A DNA stretch of 64,000 nucleotides from Streptomyces sp. NBC_01217 (GTDB lineage: Bacteria; Actinomycetota; Actinomycetes; Streptomycetales; Streptomycetaceae), in contig NZ_CP108538.1 in the NCBI RefSeq assembly GCF_035994185.1, positions 6,761,501 to 6,825,500 on the forward strand. The letters are read 5' to 3'. Numbering within the stretch: the stretch's first letter is position 1; each line of letters starts with the position of its first letter. Shown piece after piece: positions 16,376 through 24,801 of this stretch. Below the pieces are notes generated by a model, which was given only the letters and a program-made list of their open reading frames with translations, did not search any database and was not told the origin of the DNA. The translations under genes were made by a program, and so were the position numbers.

Positions 16376-17437
16376 TCAGTCCTGCTTCTTGCGGCGCGTA
16401 CCGAAGACGATCTCGTCCCAGCTCGGCACGGCGGCACGGCGGCCCGGCCGGACGCCGTCCGCCTCGGCCTGGCGGTCCGTCGTCCCGGTCAGCCGGTCGC
16501 GGTGTCCGGCCACCGCCCGCGGCATCAGCACATCCGCATAGGCGGAACCGGCACCGGCGGAGGCCGCCGCGGCCGGCGGCTCATCGGCCCCGGGCTCCTG
16601 CATGGCGGGCTCGATCGCCGGAGGCTCGGGTTGCACGGGGCGCTCCGGCACCACCATGTCGCCGCGGAAGCTCGGCACCGCCTCCAGCAGGCTGGTCAGC
16701 GAATCGCGTTCGCTCGCCGAGATGCCGCCGATGTGCTCCTCCGGCTCCGGCACGGGGGCCGTCGGGCGCTCCATCTGACGGTCCAGGGCACGGTCCAGCG
16801 GCCGGTCGCGGGGCAGCCGGGCGATCCGGGGCACGAACGGGAAGCTCGGCTCGGGCGCCGCGACGTCATCGGTCTCGCCGATCAGCGAACGCGCCTCGTC
16901 GTCCACGGCCTGGACCAGCCGGCGCGGCGGGTCGTACGTCCAGCTGGCCGAGTGCGGTTCGCCCGCGACCCGGTAGACCAGCAGGACCTCCCAGGTGCCG
17001 TCGTCTCGACGCCAGGAGTCCCACTGGACGGTCTCCTTGTCGGCGCCGCGCAGCAGCAGCCGCTCCTGCACCGCGTCACCGAGCTGGGGGCCGGTGTTCT
17101 CGCCGGGACGGCGCACGGGAGTCTTCCGGGCCCGCTCGGCCATGAAGGCGCGCTCGGCGAGGACGGGGCCCTCGAAGCGGCGGACACGGTCCACCGGAAT
17201 CCCGGCGAACTGGGCGACCTCCTCCGCGGAGGCGCCGGCTCGTATCCGGGCCTGGATGTCGCGGGGGCGGAGGTGGCTCTCCACCTCGATCTCGATCTGG
17301 CCGAGCCGCGCGCGGTCGTTGCGCACGGCGGCTCGCAGCCGCTCGTCGATCGGAAGCGTGTACTCCGTATTGTCGGCAGCCTTGAGCACCAGTCGTGTGC
17401 CGTCGTTGGAGACGGCCACGACACGCAGTTCGGGCAT
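16376..17437 (-). CDS. sepH: SepH, FtsZ-associated cell division regulator
   Basis: A 353-residue protein with an N-terminal DUF3071 domain (MPELRVVAVSNDGTRLVLKA) that includes a helix-turn-helix (ASAEEVAQFAGIPVDRVRRF). A long Pro/Glu-rich linker follows (about 205-330), then the conserved C-terminal motif VPSWDEIVFGTRRKKQD. In Streptomyces and mycobacteria SepH binds FtsZ through the DUF3071 domain and stimulates its assembly during septation. Length, both conserved ends and the disordered middle all agree. Transcribed alone, with a terminator just past its stop. Confidence 0.95.
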   Translation of the reverse strand: MPELRVVAVSNDGTRLVLKAADNTEYTLPIDERLRAAVRNDRARLGQIEIEVESHLRPRDIQARIRAGASAEEVAQFAGIPVDRVRRFEGPVLAERAFMAERARKTPVRRPGENTGPQLGDAVQERLLLRGADKETVQWDSWRRDDGTWEVLLVYRVAGEPHSASWTYDPPRRLVQAVDDEARSLIGETDDVAAPEPSFPFVPRIARLPRDRPLDRALDRQMERPTAPVPEPEEHIGGISASERDSLTSLLEAVPSFRGDMVVPERPVQPEPPAIEPAMQEPGADEPPAAAASAGAGSAYADVLMPRAVAGHRDRLTGTTDRQAEADGVRPGRRAAVPSWDEIVFGTRRKKQD

Positions 17438-17934
17438 GGGGACCTCCCGGGTGGTGCCTGCCGACGTCACGTGCGTCGCTGCTTCCGCTAGTCGAGTGTG
17501 GCCTGCCCGGGTGCAGCCTGCCACAACATTGCCGTGTTGCCCGGCGTGTCGGGTGTGAGCCCTTGATCGCCGGTATGACACGGTGACCTATTCTGCAACA
17601 GAAAGTGACTGGTGGTCGCTTTCTGTAATCAGTCCCCGTGCGATGCCGTGGCGCCGCCGGATCGAGTGCCTCCTTCGGCCCCCTCCCGAAGATCCCGGAC
17701 ACCCGCGCGGGAGTCCGGCCCCAGGGCTCGCCACAGTACTCCATTCGGGCCATGTGGGTGGACCGCCGCGCCGCCGAAGTTCTCGTGAGGTGCGGGAGTT
17801 GAGCTACCCAGTCCGGTGCTGAATGACCTTCAGGAGTGTCCTGCTTCACAGAACATCCTGAATCGGAACCATTCACTTCGCTCAAATGTCCCTTCCTGTT
17901 GCATGGTGGGTGAGATGTCAATCAAGGGCTGGAA
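17438..17934. other. 497-nt divergent promoter region between sepH and a membrane-protein gene
   Basis: No credible coding sequence. It presumably carries the promoters of both flanking genes. Its most notable element is an AT-rich inverted repeat at 17598-17626. Confidence 0.5.
17598..17626. repeat. Inverted repeat, candidate operator
   Basis: Arms ACAGAAAGTGAC and GTCGCTTTCTGT (11 of 12 positions pair, the outer 8 perfectly) around a 5-nt spacer. It is unusually AT-rich for this genome and lies 161 nt upstream of sepH, which suggests a protein-binding site rather than a terminator. Confidence 0.45.
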
Positions 17935-18798
17935 ATGGTACAGAAGCCGGAAAATGACACGGAACCCAAGGAAAGGCGTATAGATCTGAGCCTGCCGCAG
18001 GTGGCGGGCAGCGCCGTGGCAGCGGTCGCGGCGGCGGTGGCGGCCTCCCAACTGGGTGTGTACGGAACGATCCTCGGCGCCGGAGTGATGAGCGTCGTCG
18101 CCACGTGCGGCGGCTCGGTCTTCCAGCACTTCTTCCGCCGCACCGGGGAGCAGATCTGCGAGGTCACGGTCCAGGCGAAGAACCCGGGCCACGAGGCGAG
18201 CGCGTCGGATACGCATGAGACGGGTGATACGCGGCTGCTGACGCCGCTCGACGAGACCCGGCTGCTCACCGCGGCGCGCCCGGATCAGGGCGCGGAGTTC
18301 TCCGAAGCCACCACGCACGGCACCCGCGTCCGCGGCTGGAAGCGGCCGGCACTCGGGGCGGCCGTGGTCTTCGCCGTGACGATGGGCGGGATCACCACCT
18401 TCGAGCTGGTCTCGGGCAACGACCTGAGCGGCGGCGGGGGAACGACCGTCGGCTCCGTCGTACGCGGCGGGGAGCGGGGCTCCGGATCGAACGACCCGGC
18501 TCCGGAGACCGGCACTCAGGGACAGACGCCGGGTCAGGAGGGCGGAGCGACGCCGAGTACGGACCCGCAGGGCGGACAGAGCCCGAACCCGGACTCCGGT
18601 CAGGGCGACGGTTCCCCGTCCGGTGCGACGCCGAGCCCTACGCCGTCCGGCAGCACCCCTGGCCGGACGGACCCGTCCCCGGCGGTCACGCCCTCCCCGG
18701 CGGTGCCCGGCGACGGCAGCACCACCGACCCGAATCCCATGGACACCGGCGACGCCCCGGCGCAGGGCGACCCCGCCACCGCGGACACCGACCAGTGA
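17935..18798 (+). CDS. Two-span membrane protein with Pro/Ser/Thr/Gly-rich extracellular tail
   Basis: 287 residues. A hydrophobic, possibly hairpin-forming segment lies at about residues 22-65 (GSAVAAVAAAVAASQLGVYG) and a second span at about 140-162 (ALGAAVVFAVTMGGITTFEL). The C-terminal 125 residues are low-complexity (repeated PSP, GQ, TP), a composition usual for wall-spanning or surface-exposed regions. I know similar Streptomyces proteins only as hypothetical. The start ATG at 17935 has an AAGGG site about 7 nt upstream. Function unknown. Confidence 0.75.
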   Translation: MVQKPENDTEPKERRIDLSLPQVAGSAVAAVAAAVAASQLGVYGTILGAGVMSVVATCGGSVFQHFFRRTGEQICEVTVQAKNPGHEASASDTHETGDTRLLTPLDETRLLTAARPDQGAEFSEATTHGTRVRGWKRPALGAAVVFAVTMGGITTFELVSGNDLSGGGGTTVGSVVRGGERGSGSNDPAPETGTQGQTPGQEGGATPSTDPQGGQSPNPDSGQGDGSPSGATPSPTPSGSTPGRTDPSPAVTPSPAVPGDGSTTDPNPMDTGDAPAQGDPATADTDQ

Positions 18799-18811
18799 CC
18801 GGCCACGACGA

Positions 18812-20134
18812 TCAGTCGCCCAGCACCCGGCGCAGATAGTCGTTGCCGAAGAGGCGGTCCGGGTCCAGCCGGTGACGTACGGCGGTGAACTCGCCGAACC
18901 GCGGATACACCCCGGCGAGGTACTCGGCGTCGCGAGTGTTGACCTTGCCCCAGTGCGGGCGGCCCGCGTGGGCGGTCATGATCCGCTCGACCGCGGTGAA
19001 GTACGCCTGGTAGGGCGTGCCCTTGTACAGATGGACGGCGATGTACGCGCTCTCCCGGCCCGAGGCCGTGGAGAGCGCGATGTCGTCCGCGGGGGCGGTA
19101 CGGACCTCGACCGGGAAGCTGACCCGCAGCGGCGACCGCTCGACCATCGCCTTCACCTCACGCAGCGCTTCCACGGCGGCCTCGCGCGGAAGGGCGTACT
19201 CCATCTCCACGAAGCGGACCCGGCGCGGGCTGGTGAAGACCTTGTAGGGGATGTCGGTGTACGTACGGGCCGACAGGGCGCGGCTGGAGACCTTGGCGAT
19301 CGACGGAATGGCGGCGGGGACCGCCCGGCCGAGCGAACAGGCCACCTGGAAGATCCCGTTGGAGAGGAGCTCGTCCTCGACCCAGCCACTGACCCTTCCG
19401 GGCGGGGCGGCGGGGCCCGCGCTGCGGTTGTTGCGCTTGGTGTTGCAGTTGCCGGTGTGCGGGAACCAGTAGAACTCGAAGTGCTCGTTCTCGGCGACCA
19501 GTTCGCCGAAGCCGTTCGTGACCTCGTCGAAGCTCATCGGCTCCTCGCGGGCCGTCAGCAGGAAGACCGGCTCCACGGCGAAGGTGATCGCCGTGACGAC
19601 ACCCAGGGCGCCGAGCCCGATCCGGGCGACGGCGAAGACATCGGCGTTCTCCTTCTCCGAACAGGTCAGCACCGTGCCGTCGGCCGTGACCAGTTCGAGG
19701 GCGCGGATCTGCGCGGATATGGACGCCGAGTCGCGGCCGGTGCCATGGGTGCCGGTCGAGGTGGCGCCCGCGACCGTCTGCTCCATGATGTCGCCCATGT
19801 TGGTGAGCGACAGGCCCTCCCGCGCCAGGGCGGTGTTCAGCCGCTTCAGCGGGGTGCCGGCCTCGACGGTCACCGTCATCGCCGTGCGGTCGATCTCCCG
19901 TATGCCGGTGAGCAGATCGGGGCGGATCAGTACGCCGTCGGTGGCCGCCGTCGCGGTGAAGGAGTGTCCGGTGCCGACCGGCTTCACCCGCAGACCGTCC
20001 TCGGACGCCCGGCGCAGCACCTCGGCGAGCTCCGCCACGGAGGCGGGGGAGACGGACCGTACCGGACGGGCGCTGACGTTCCCCGCCCAGTTACGCCACG
20101 CGCTCGTCGTCGTCCGTGCGTCGGTTTCGGTCAT
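18812..20134 (-). CDS. FAD-binding D-arabinono-1,4-lactone oxidase family protein
   Basis: 440 residues. The N-terminal PCMH-type FAD-binding domain is clear (RVKPVGTGHSFTATAATDGV, then VAGATSTGTHGTG and IGLGALGVV). The C-terminal ALO domain follows (FEFYWFPHTGNC, HWGKVNTRD, FRHRLDPDRLFGN-like end). The family oxidises sugar-1,4-lactones or alditols with O2. Its start overlaps the end of the upstream MFS gene by 44 nt, so the two form an operon. The substrate is unknown. Confidence 0.9.
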   Translation of the reverse strand: MTETDARTTTSAWRNWAGNVSARPVRSVSPASVAELAEVLRRASEDGLRVKPVGTGHSFTATAATDGVLIRPDLLTGIREIDRTAMTVTVEAGTPLKRLNTALAREGLSLTNMGDIMEQTVAGATSTGTHGTGRDSASISAQIRALELVTADGTVLTCSEKENADVFAVARIGLGALGVVTAITFAVEPVFLLTAREEPMSFDEVTNGFGELVAENEHFEFYWFPHTGNCNTKRNNRSAGPAAPPGRVSGWVEDELLSNGIFQVACSLGRAVPAAIPSIAKVSSRALSARTYTDIPYKVFTSPRRVRFVEMEYALPREAAVEALREVKAMVERSPLRVSFPVEVRTAPADDIALSTASGRESAYIAVHLYKGTPYQAYFTAVERIMTAHAGRPHWGKVNTRDAEYLAGVYPRFGEFTAVRHRLDPDRLFGNDYLRRVLGD

Positions 20135-21338
20135 CTTCCCCGCGCCCCTCCGTAGGCGCCGGCCCGCTGAGCCGGCGATACCCCAGGAACGCCACCGCGG
20201 CCGCGAGCGCTCCCGCCACGGCGGGCACCGCGTACCCCGCCTCGGCGCCCGACGCGTCGACCACCCAGCCGGCGGCCGAGGAGCCGAGCGCCACACCGAC
20301 GGCGAGACCGGTGCCGGTCCAGGTCATGCCCTCGGTCAGTTCGGTGCGCGGTACGTGCTGTTCGATGAGGGCCATCGTGGTGACCATCGTCGGTGCGATG
20401 GCGAGGCCCGCGACAAAGAGCGCCACGGCCAGAAACGTGAGGTTCCCGGCCAGTTGGAGGGGGATCATACTCACGGCCATCGCACACACGCCCATCACCC
20501 ACCGGGTGGACGGCTTCCGCTTGAGGCGCAGCAGGCCGAAGACCGCCCCGGCCAGGCAGGACCCCAGCGCGTACACGGCCAGTACGAGGCTCGCCGCCGC
20601 CTTGTGCCCCTGCTCCTCGGCGAAGGCCACCGTCACCACGTCGACCGCCCCGAAGATCGCACCGGTCGCCACGAACGTGACGACGAGGACCTGGAGGCCA
20701 CCGGAGCGCAGCGCGGTGCCGCCGGTGTGCTTCTCGCGCGGATGCGGCACCGGCTCGGTGGCGCGCTGCGCGGTCAGCCAGAAGACACCGACCAGCAGGA
20801 ACCCGGCGGCCAGCAGCGGTCCGGCCTCGGGGAACCAGGCGGTGGACAGGCCGATCGAGACGATCGGCCCGAAGATGAAGCACACCTCGTCGACGATCGA
20901 CTCCCACGAGTACGCGGTGTGCAGCCGCTGCGGCGAACCGTGGTAGATCTCCGCCCAGCGGGCCCGGGTCATCGCCCCCACGCTGGGCACGCAGCCCGCG
21001 CCCGCCGCGAAGACGAAGAGCGTCCAGTCCGGCAGCCGCTGCTGGGCGCAGATCAGGAGCCCGGTCACCGCCGCCAGCGCGACGAGCGTGGCGGGGCGCA
21101 GGACGCGCCGCTGTCCGTGCCGGTCGACGAGCCGGGATATCTGCGGCCCGATCGCCGCCGCCGACATCGCCAGCGTCGCGGTGAGCGCCCCGGCGAGCCC
21201 GTAACGGCCGGTGAGCTGGGAAACCATGGTCACCACGCCGATGCCCATCATGGACAGCGGCATCCGGCCGATGAATCCGGCCGCCGAGAACCCCTTGGTG
21301 CCGGGGGCGGCGAAGATCGCGCGGTAGGGACTGGGCAA
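20091..21338 (-). CDS. MFS transporter
   Basis: About 415 residues with 12 predicted membrane segments and the loop signature SRLVDRHGQRRVL. There is no ATG or GTG near the start of homology. A TTG at 21338 is preceded by GGAG at a 6-nt spacing and gives LPSPYRAIFAAPGTKGFSAA, so it is the best start. The C-terminal tail is hydrophilic and rich in Arg/Asp. It overlaps the lactone-oxidase gene by 44 nt, which implies co-transcription; import or export of the oxidase's substrate or product is plausible but unproven. Confidence 0.85.
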   Translation of the reverse strand: MPSPYRAIFAAPGTKGFSAAGFIGRMPLSMMGIGVVTMVSQLTGRYGLAGALTATLAMSAAAIGPQISRLVDRHGQRRVLRPATLVALAAVTGLLICAQQRLPDWTLFVFAAGAGCVPSVGAMTRARWAEIYHGSPQRLHTAYSWESIVDEVCFIFGPIVSIGLSTAWFPEAGPLLAAGFLLVGVFWLTAQRATEPVPHPREKHTGGTALRSGGLQVLVVTFVATGAIFGAVDVVTVAFAEEQGHKAAASLVLAVYALGSCLAGAVFGLLRLKRKPSTRWVMGVCAMAVSMIPLQLAGNLTFLAVALFVAGLAIAPTMVTTMALIEQHVPRTELTEGMTWTGTGLAVGVALGSSAAGWVVDASGAEAGYAVPAVAGALAAAVAFLGYRRLSGPAPTEGRGEDDRNRRTDDDERVA

Positions 21339-21491
21339 GGAGGGCTCCGGAACAGCGTGATCACACGCGCCTGTAATGCGTGAAGTTGGCTGACACAGCT
21401 TACGGTCGCGATGGCCGGCCCGACACCGGGGTGGGCCGGGGAGACGATGTCGGTGGGAGCACCGTCCGAGGCGAGTGGCAGGATCGATGCC

Positions 21492-22619
21492 ATGTCCGAT
21501 CTGCGCGATCCCGCTCCCTATGACGCCCTGCTGCTGCTCTCCTTCGGCGGCCCCGAAGGCCCGGGCGACGTCGTCCCGTTCCTGGCGAACGTGACCCGTG
21601 GCCGCGGCATCCCCGAGGAGCGGCTGAAGGAAGTCGGCAAGCACTACTTCCTGTTCGGCGGCGTCAGCCCGATCAACGCCCATAACAGGGCCCTGCTGGA
21701 CGCCCTGCGCAAGGATTTCGCGGAGCACGGTCTCGATCTTCCGGTGTACTGGGGCAACCGCAACTGGGCGCCGTACCTCACCGACACCCTGCGCGAGATG
21801 GTCATGGACGGACGCCGTCGCATCGCCGTCCTCGCCACCAGCGCCTACGCCTCGTACTCCGGCTGCCGGCAGTACCGCGAGAACCTCGCCGAGTCGCTGG
21901 CCGCCCTGGAGGCCGAAGGACTGCCGGTGCCCCGTGTCGACAAGCTCAGGCACTACTTCAACCACCCCGGGTTCGTACGGCCCATGGTCGACGGCGTCCT
22001 CGCCTCCCTGGCCGACCTCCCCGAGGACGTACGGGCCGGGGCGCACCTCGCCTTCACCACGCACTCCATCCCCACCTTCGCCGCCGACACCTCCGGCCCC
22101 GCGGAGGCGCACGGCGACGGCGGCGCCTATGTCGCCGAGCACCTCGACGTCGCCCGGCTGATCGTCGACGCGGTGCGCGAGGAGACCGGCGTCGAGCACC
22201 CCTGGCAGCTCGTCTACCAGTCGCGCAGCGGCGCCCCGCACATCCCGTGGCTGGAACCCGACATCTGCGACCACCTGGAGGCGCTGCACGGGGAGGGAGT
22301 CCCGGCCGTGGTGATGGTCCCCATCGGTTTCGTCTCGGACCACATGGAGGTGCTGTACGACCTCGACACGGAGGCCACCGCGAAGGCCGCCGAACTCGGG
22401 CTTCCGGTGCGCAGGTCCGCGACCGTGGGCGCCGACCCGCGGTTCGCCGCGGCCGTGCGCGAACTGGTGCTGGAGCGCGCGGCCACCGAGCAGGGGCGTG
22501 GTGCGCAGCGGTGCGCGCTGGGCGCGCTCGGCCCGAGCCATGACCTCTGCCCGGTCGGCTGCTGCCCGGCCCGGGCCCTCAAGCCCGCCGCGGCGGGCGC
22601 CGACAGCCCGTACGCGTAG
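21492..22619 (+). CDS. hemH: Ferrochelatase (coproporphyrin III type)
   Basis: 375 residues. Inserts Fe2+ into the porphyrin ring; actinobacterial members act on coproporphyrin III (hence also called cpfC) in the coproporphyrin-dependent heme route. Visible family features are [35 protein letters not shown], the catalytic His in TTHSIPT and the YQSRSGAP block. The C terminus has the cysteines CPVGCCP, which with an earlier Cys can ligate the [2Fe-2S] cluster seen in actinobacterial ferrochelatases. The last codons overlap a 21-nt tandem duplication that continues past the stop. Confidence 0.95.
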   Translation: MSDLRDPAPYDALLLLSFGGPEGPGDVVPFLANVTRGRGIPEERLKEVGKHYFLFGGVSPINAHNRALLDALRKDFAEHGLDLPVYWGNRNWAPYLTDTLREMVMDGRRRIAVLATSAYASYSGCRQYRENLAESLAALEAEGLPVPRVDKLRHYFNHPGFVRPMVDGVLASLADLPEDVRAGAHLAFTTHSIPTFAADTSGPAEAHGDGGAYVAEHLDVARLIVDAVREETGVEHPWQLVYQSRSGAPHIPWLEPDICDHLEALHGEGVPAVVMVPIGFVSDHMEVLYDLDTEATAKAAELGLPVRRSATVGADPRFAAAVRELVLERAATEQGRGAQRCALGALGPSHDLCPVGCCPARALKPAAAGADSPYA

Positions 22620-22639
22620 ACCGACAGCCCGTACGCGTA
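22600..22639 (+). repeat. 21-nt tandem duplication across the ferrochelatase stop codon
   Basis: CCGACAGCCCGTACGCGTA occurs at 22600-22618 and again at 22621-22639. The first copy contains the TAG stop; the second lies in the 5' leader of suhB. It is probably a slippage duplication. Confidence 0.85.
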
Positions 22640-22677
22640 AGAGCCCCTGTCCTACGTTCTGCGACCTCTGGAGCGCC

Positions 22678-23496
22678 GTGACCGACCCGAACCTGTCCGA
22701 ACTGCTCGACCTCGCTCTGGAGGCCGCCCGCCGCGCCGGTGCGCTGCTGCGCGACGGCCGCCCGGCCGACCTAGGGGTGGCCGCGACCAAGTCCAGCCCG
22801 ATCGACGTCGTCACCGAGATGGACATCGCCGCCGAGAAGCTGATCACCGGTTTCCTCACCGAGCGCCGTCCCCAGGACGGCTTCCTGGGTGAGGAAGGGG
22901 CCAGCGCGGAGGGCAGCAGCGGCATCCGATGGGTCATCGACCCGCTCGACGGCACCGTGAACTACCTGTACGGGCTGCCGACCTGGGCCGTGTCCATCGC
23001 CGCCGAACGGGACGGCGAGCGGGTCGTGGGCGTGGTGGAGGCCCCGATGCGCGGCGAGACGTACCGGGCGGTGCTCGGAGGCGGTGCATATGCGAAGGGC
23101 GGGGCGTACGGCGAGGGCGCCGCGCTGCGCTGCCGGCCCGCGCCGCCGCTCGACCAGGCGCTCGTCTCGACCGGTTTCAACTACGTCGCCCACGTCCGTA
23201 CGCACCAGGCGGACGTGGCCCAGAAGCTGATCCCGGGGCTGCGCGACATCCGGCGCGGCGGCTCCGCCGCAGTGGACCTGTGCGATGTGGCCTCCGGCCG
23301 TCTCGACGGCTACTACGAGCGCGGCCTGCACCCGTGGGACCTGGCGGCCGGTGATCTCATCGCCCGTGAGGCGGGGGCGTGCACCGGAGGCCGTCCCGGG
23401 CTGCCCGCAGACGGTGACCTGACGGTCGCCGCGTCTCCCGGCGTCTTCGAGCCGCTGCAGGGCATCCTGGACGAGCTCGGCGCCTGGCACGACTGA
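22678..23496 (+). CDS. suhB: Inositol monophosphatase family protein
   Basis: 272 residues, GTG start with a CTGGAG ribosome-binding site. Both family signatures are present: WVIDPLDGTVNYLYGLPTWA (metal-binding Asp pair) and HPWDLAAGDLIAREAGA. The GEEG segment upstream supplies the metal-binding Glu. It hydrolyses myo-inositol-1-phosphate or related sugar phosphates with Mg2+; in actinomycetes this feeds inositol lipid or mycothiol synthesis. It follows the ferrochelatase gene by 58 nt and may be co-transcribed. The same gene lies in this neighbourhood in mycobacteria (from memory). Confidence 0.93.
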   Translation: MTDPNLSELLDLALEAARRAGALLRDGRPADLGVAATKSSPIDVVTEMDIAAEKLITGFLTERRPQDGFLGEEGASAEGSSGIRWVIDPLDGTVNYLYGLPTWAVSIAAERDGERVVGVVEAPMRGETYRAVLGGGAYAKGGAYGEGAALRCRPAPPLDQALVSTGFNYVAHVRTHQADVAQKLIPGLRDIRRGGSAAVDLCDVASGRLDGYYERGLHPWDLAAGDLIAREAGACTGGRPGLPADGDLTVAASPGVFEPLQGILDELGAWHD

Positions 23497-23537
23497 GCGG
23501 GCCCGGTAGCAGGCAGAGACCGGGTGCTTCCGGCATA

Positions 23538-23583
23538 CGAGAAGGGCCCCTGGCGCCGGTGACGGCATCGGGGGCCCCTCTCG
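23538..23583. terminator. Bidirectional terminator between suhB and the 57-aa gene
   Basis: 13-bp arms (CGAGAAGGGCCCC / GGGGCCCCTCTCG, one mismatch) with a 20-nt GC-rich loop between convergent genes. Confidence 0.8.
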
Positions 23584-23589
23584 CGCGGC

Positions 23590-23763
23590 TCAGACGCTGG
23601 TGGCGCCGATTTCGACGCCGTGCTCGGCTGCGAGGCGGTGCAGGTCGTCCAGCTCGCCCTGCTCGACATCCGCGAGGAAGTCGTCGCCCGTCTCCAGAGC
23701 TTTCGTGAGGTCGGACTCGGTGGTCTTGATTCGTTGCAGCAGACCTGCGGTGAAAGCGTCCAT
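23590..23763 (-). CDS. Small conserved hypothetical protein, 57 aa
   Basis: Starts MDAFTAGLLQRIKTTESDLT and is strongly helical and acidic, with a regular pattern of hydrophobic residues. I recall short proteins like this beside cutRS in other Streptomyces, always hypothetical. An AGGGGG-type ribosome-binding sequence lies just upstream of the ATG. It has no cysteines, signal peptide or membrane segment. Function unknown; a protein-protein adaptor is one possibility. Confidence 0.75.
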   Translation of the reverse strand: MDAFTAGLLQRIKTTESDLTKALETGDDFLADVEQGELDDLHRLAAEHGVEIGATSV

Positions 23764-24141
23764 AATGCGCCCCCTCATCGTGGGTCGGTGGCACGGGGGT
23801 GTGCCCGGGTTTCCCTCCGCACGGAGACGGTAGGGCGGGTGATCACGCGCTCTCCGGGGACGGAGTGGCCTGTGGCACGCCACATTCAAGGCGTGATCGC
23901 GGGTGTGAATGCGTCCTCCCCACCCCAAAGCTCAGAGAAACCTCAACTGGCCCGGAAATCCGGTGAATTCCCCGGAGGGCCCGGCCGGCCAGCGTCGTCT
24001 TACCGCCGGTTTATACGCGTTGCGGGCAGGATGGAGCCGCACAGACCAGTACTGATGAGCGGCCCGGGTCACCGGCCGTGGGCCCATCGGGACGTTCTGG
24101 AGTTTTCCGACGTACTGAAGTTTCTAAGGAAGGACAGCGCC

Positions 24142-24795
24142 GTGCGCGTACTCGTCGTGGAGGACGAGCAGCTGCTCGCCGATGCGGTGGCCACCGGATT
24201 GCGCCGCGAGGCCATGGCCGTCGATGTCGTGTACGACGGTGCTGCGGCCGTGGAGCGCATCGAGGTCAACGACTACGACGTCGTGGTGCTGGACCGGGAC
24301 CTGCCTCTGGTGCACGGCGACGACGTCTGCCGGCGGATCGTCGAGCTGGGGATGCCCACCCGGGTCCTCATGCTCACCGCGTCCGGGGACGTCAGCGACC
24401 GGGTCGAGGGCCTGGAGCTGGGCGCGGACGACTACCTGCCCAAGCCCTTCGCCTTCACCGAGCTCACCGCACGGGTCCGGGCGCTGGGGCGGCGTACGAC
24501 CGTGGCCCTGCCGCCCGTCCTGGAGCGCGCCGGGATCAAGCTCGACCCCAACCGCCGCGAGGTCTTCCGGGGCGATGCCGAGATCCAGCTCGCGCCGAAG
24601 GAGTTCGCCGTGCTGGAGGTCCTGATGCGCAGCGAGGGCGCGGTCGTCTCGGCCGAGCAGCTGCTGGAGAAGGCCTGGGACGAGAACACCGACCCGTTCA
24701 CCAATGTCGTCCGGGTCACCGTCATGACGCTGCGCCGCAAACTCGGCGAGCCGCCGGTGATCGTCACCGTGCCCGGCTCCGGCTACCGGATCTGA
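24142..24795 (+). CDS. cutR: Two-component response regulator CutR (OmpR family)
   Basis: 217 residues. The receiver domain (1-115) shows the acidic pocket VVEDEQ, phospho-acceptor Asp in VVLDRDLPLVHG, and the Lys in YLPKPFAFTEL. The C-terminal winged helix (about 125-217) ends in the OmpR-type NVVRVTVMTLRRKLG and VPGSGYRI. GTG start with an AAGGAAGGA ribosome-binding site. Immediately followed by its kinase. Recognised by sequence and neighbourhood as CutR, whose system controls secretion-stress genes in Streptomyces. Confidence 0.93.
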   Translation: MRVLVVEDEQLLADAVATGLRREAMAVDVVYDGAAAVERIEVNDYDVVVLDRDLPLVHGDDVCRRIVELGMPTRVLMLTASGDVSDRVEGLELGADDYLPKPFAFTELTARVRALGRRTTVALPPVLERAGIKLDPNRREVFRGDAEIQLAPKEFAVLEVLMRSEGAVVSAEQLLEKAWDENTDPFTNVVRVTVMTLRRKLGEPPVIVTVPGSGYRI

Positions 24796-24801
24796 CCGCC
24801 G

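Noticed and set aside
17583-17822. A 79-codon ORF in the sepH upstream region
   Set aside because: Arg/Pro/Ser-rich composition, no ribosome-binding site, and it contains the palindrome; more likely chance.
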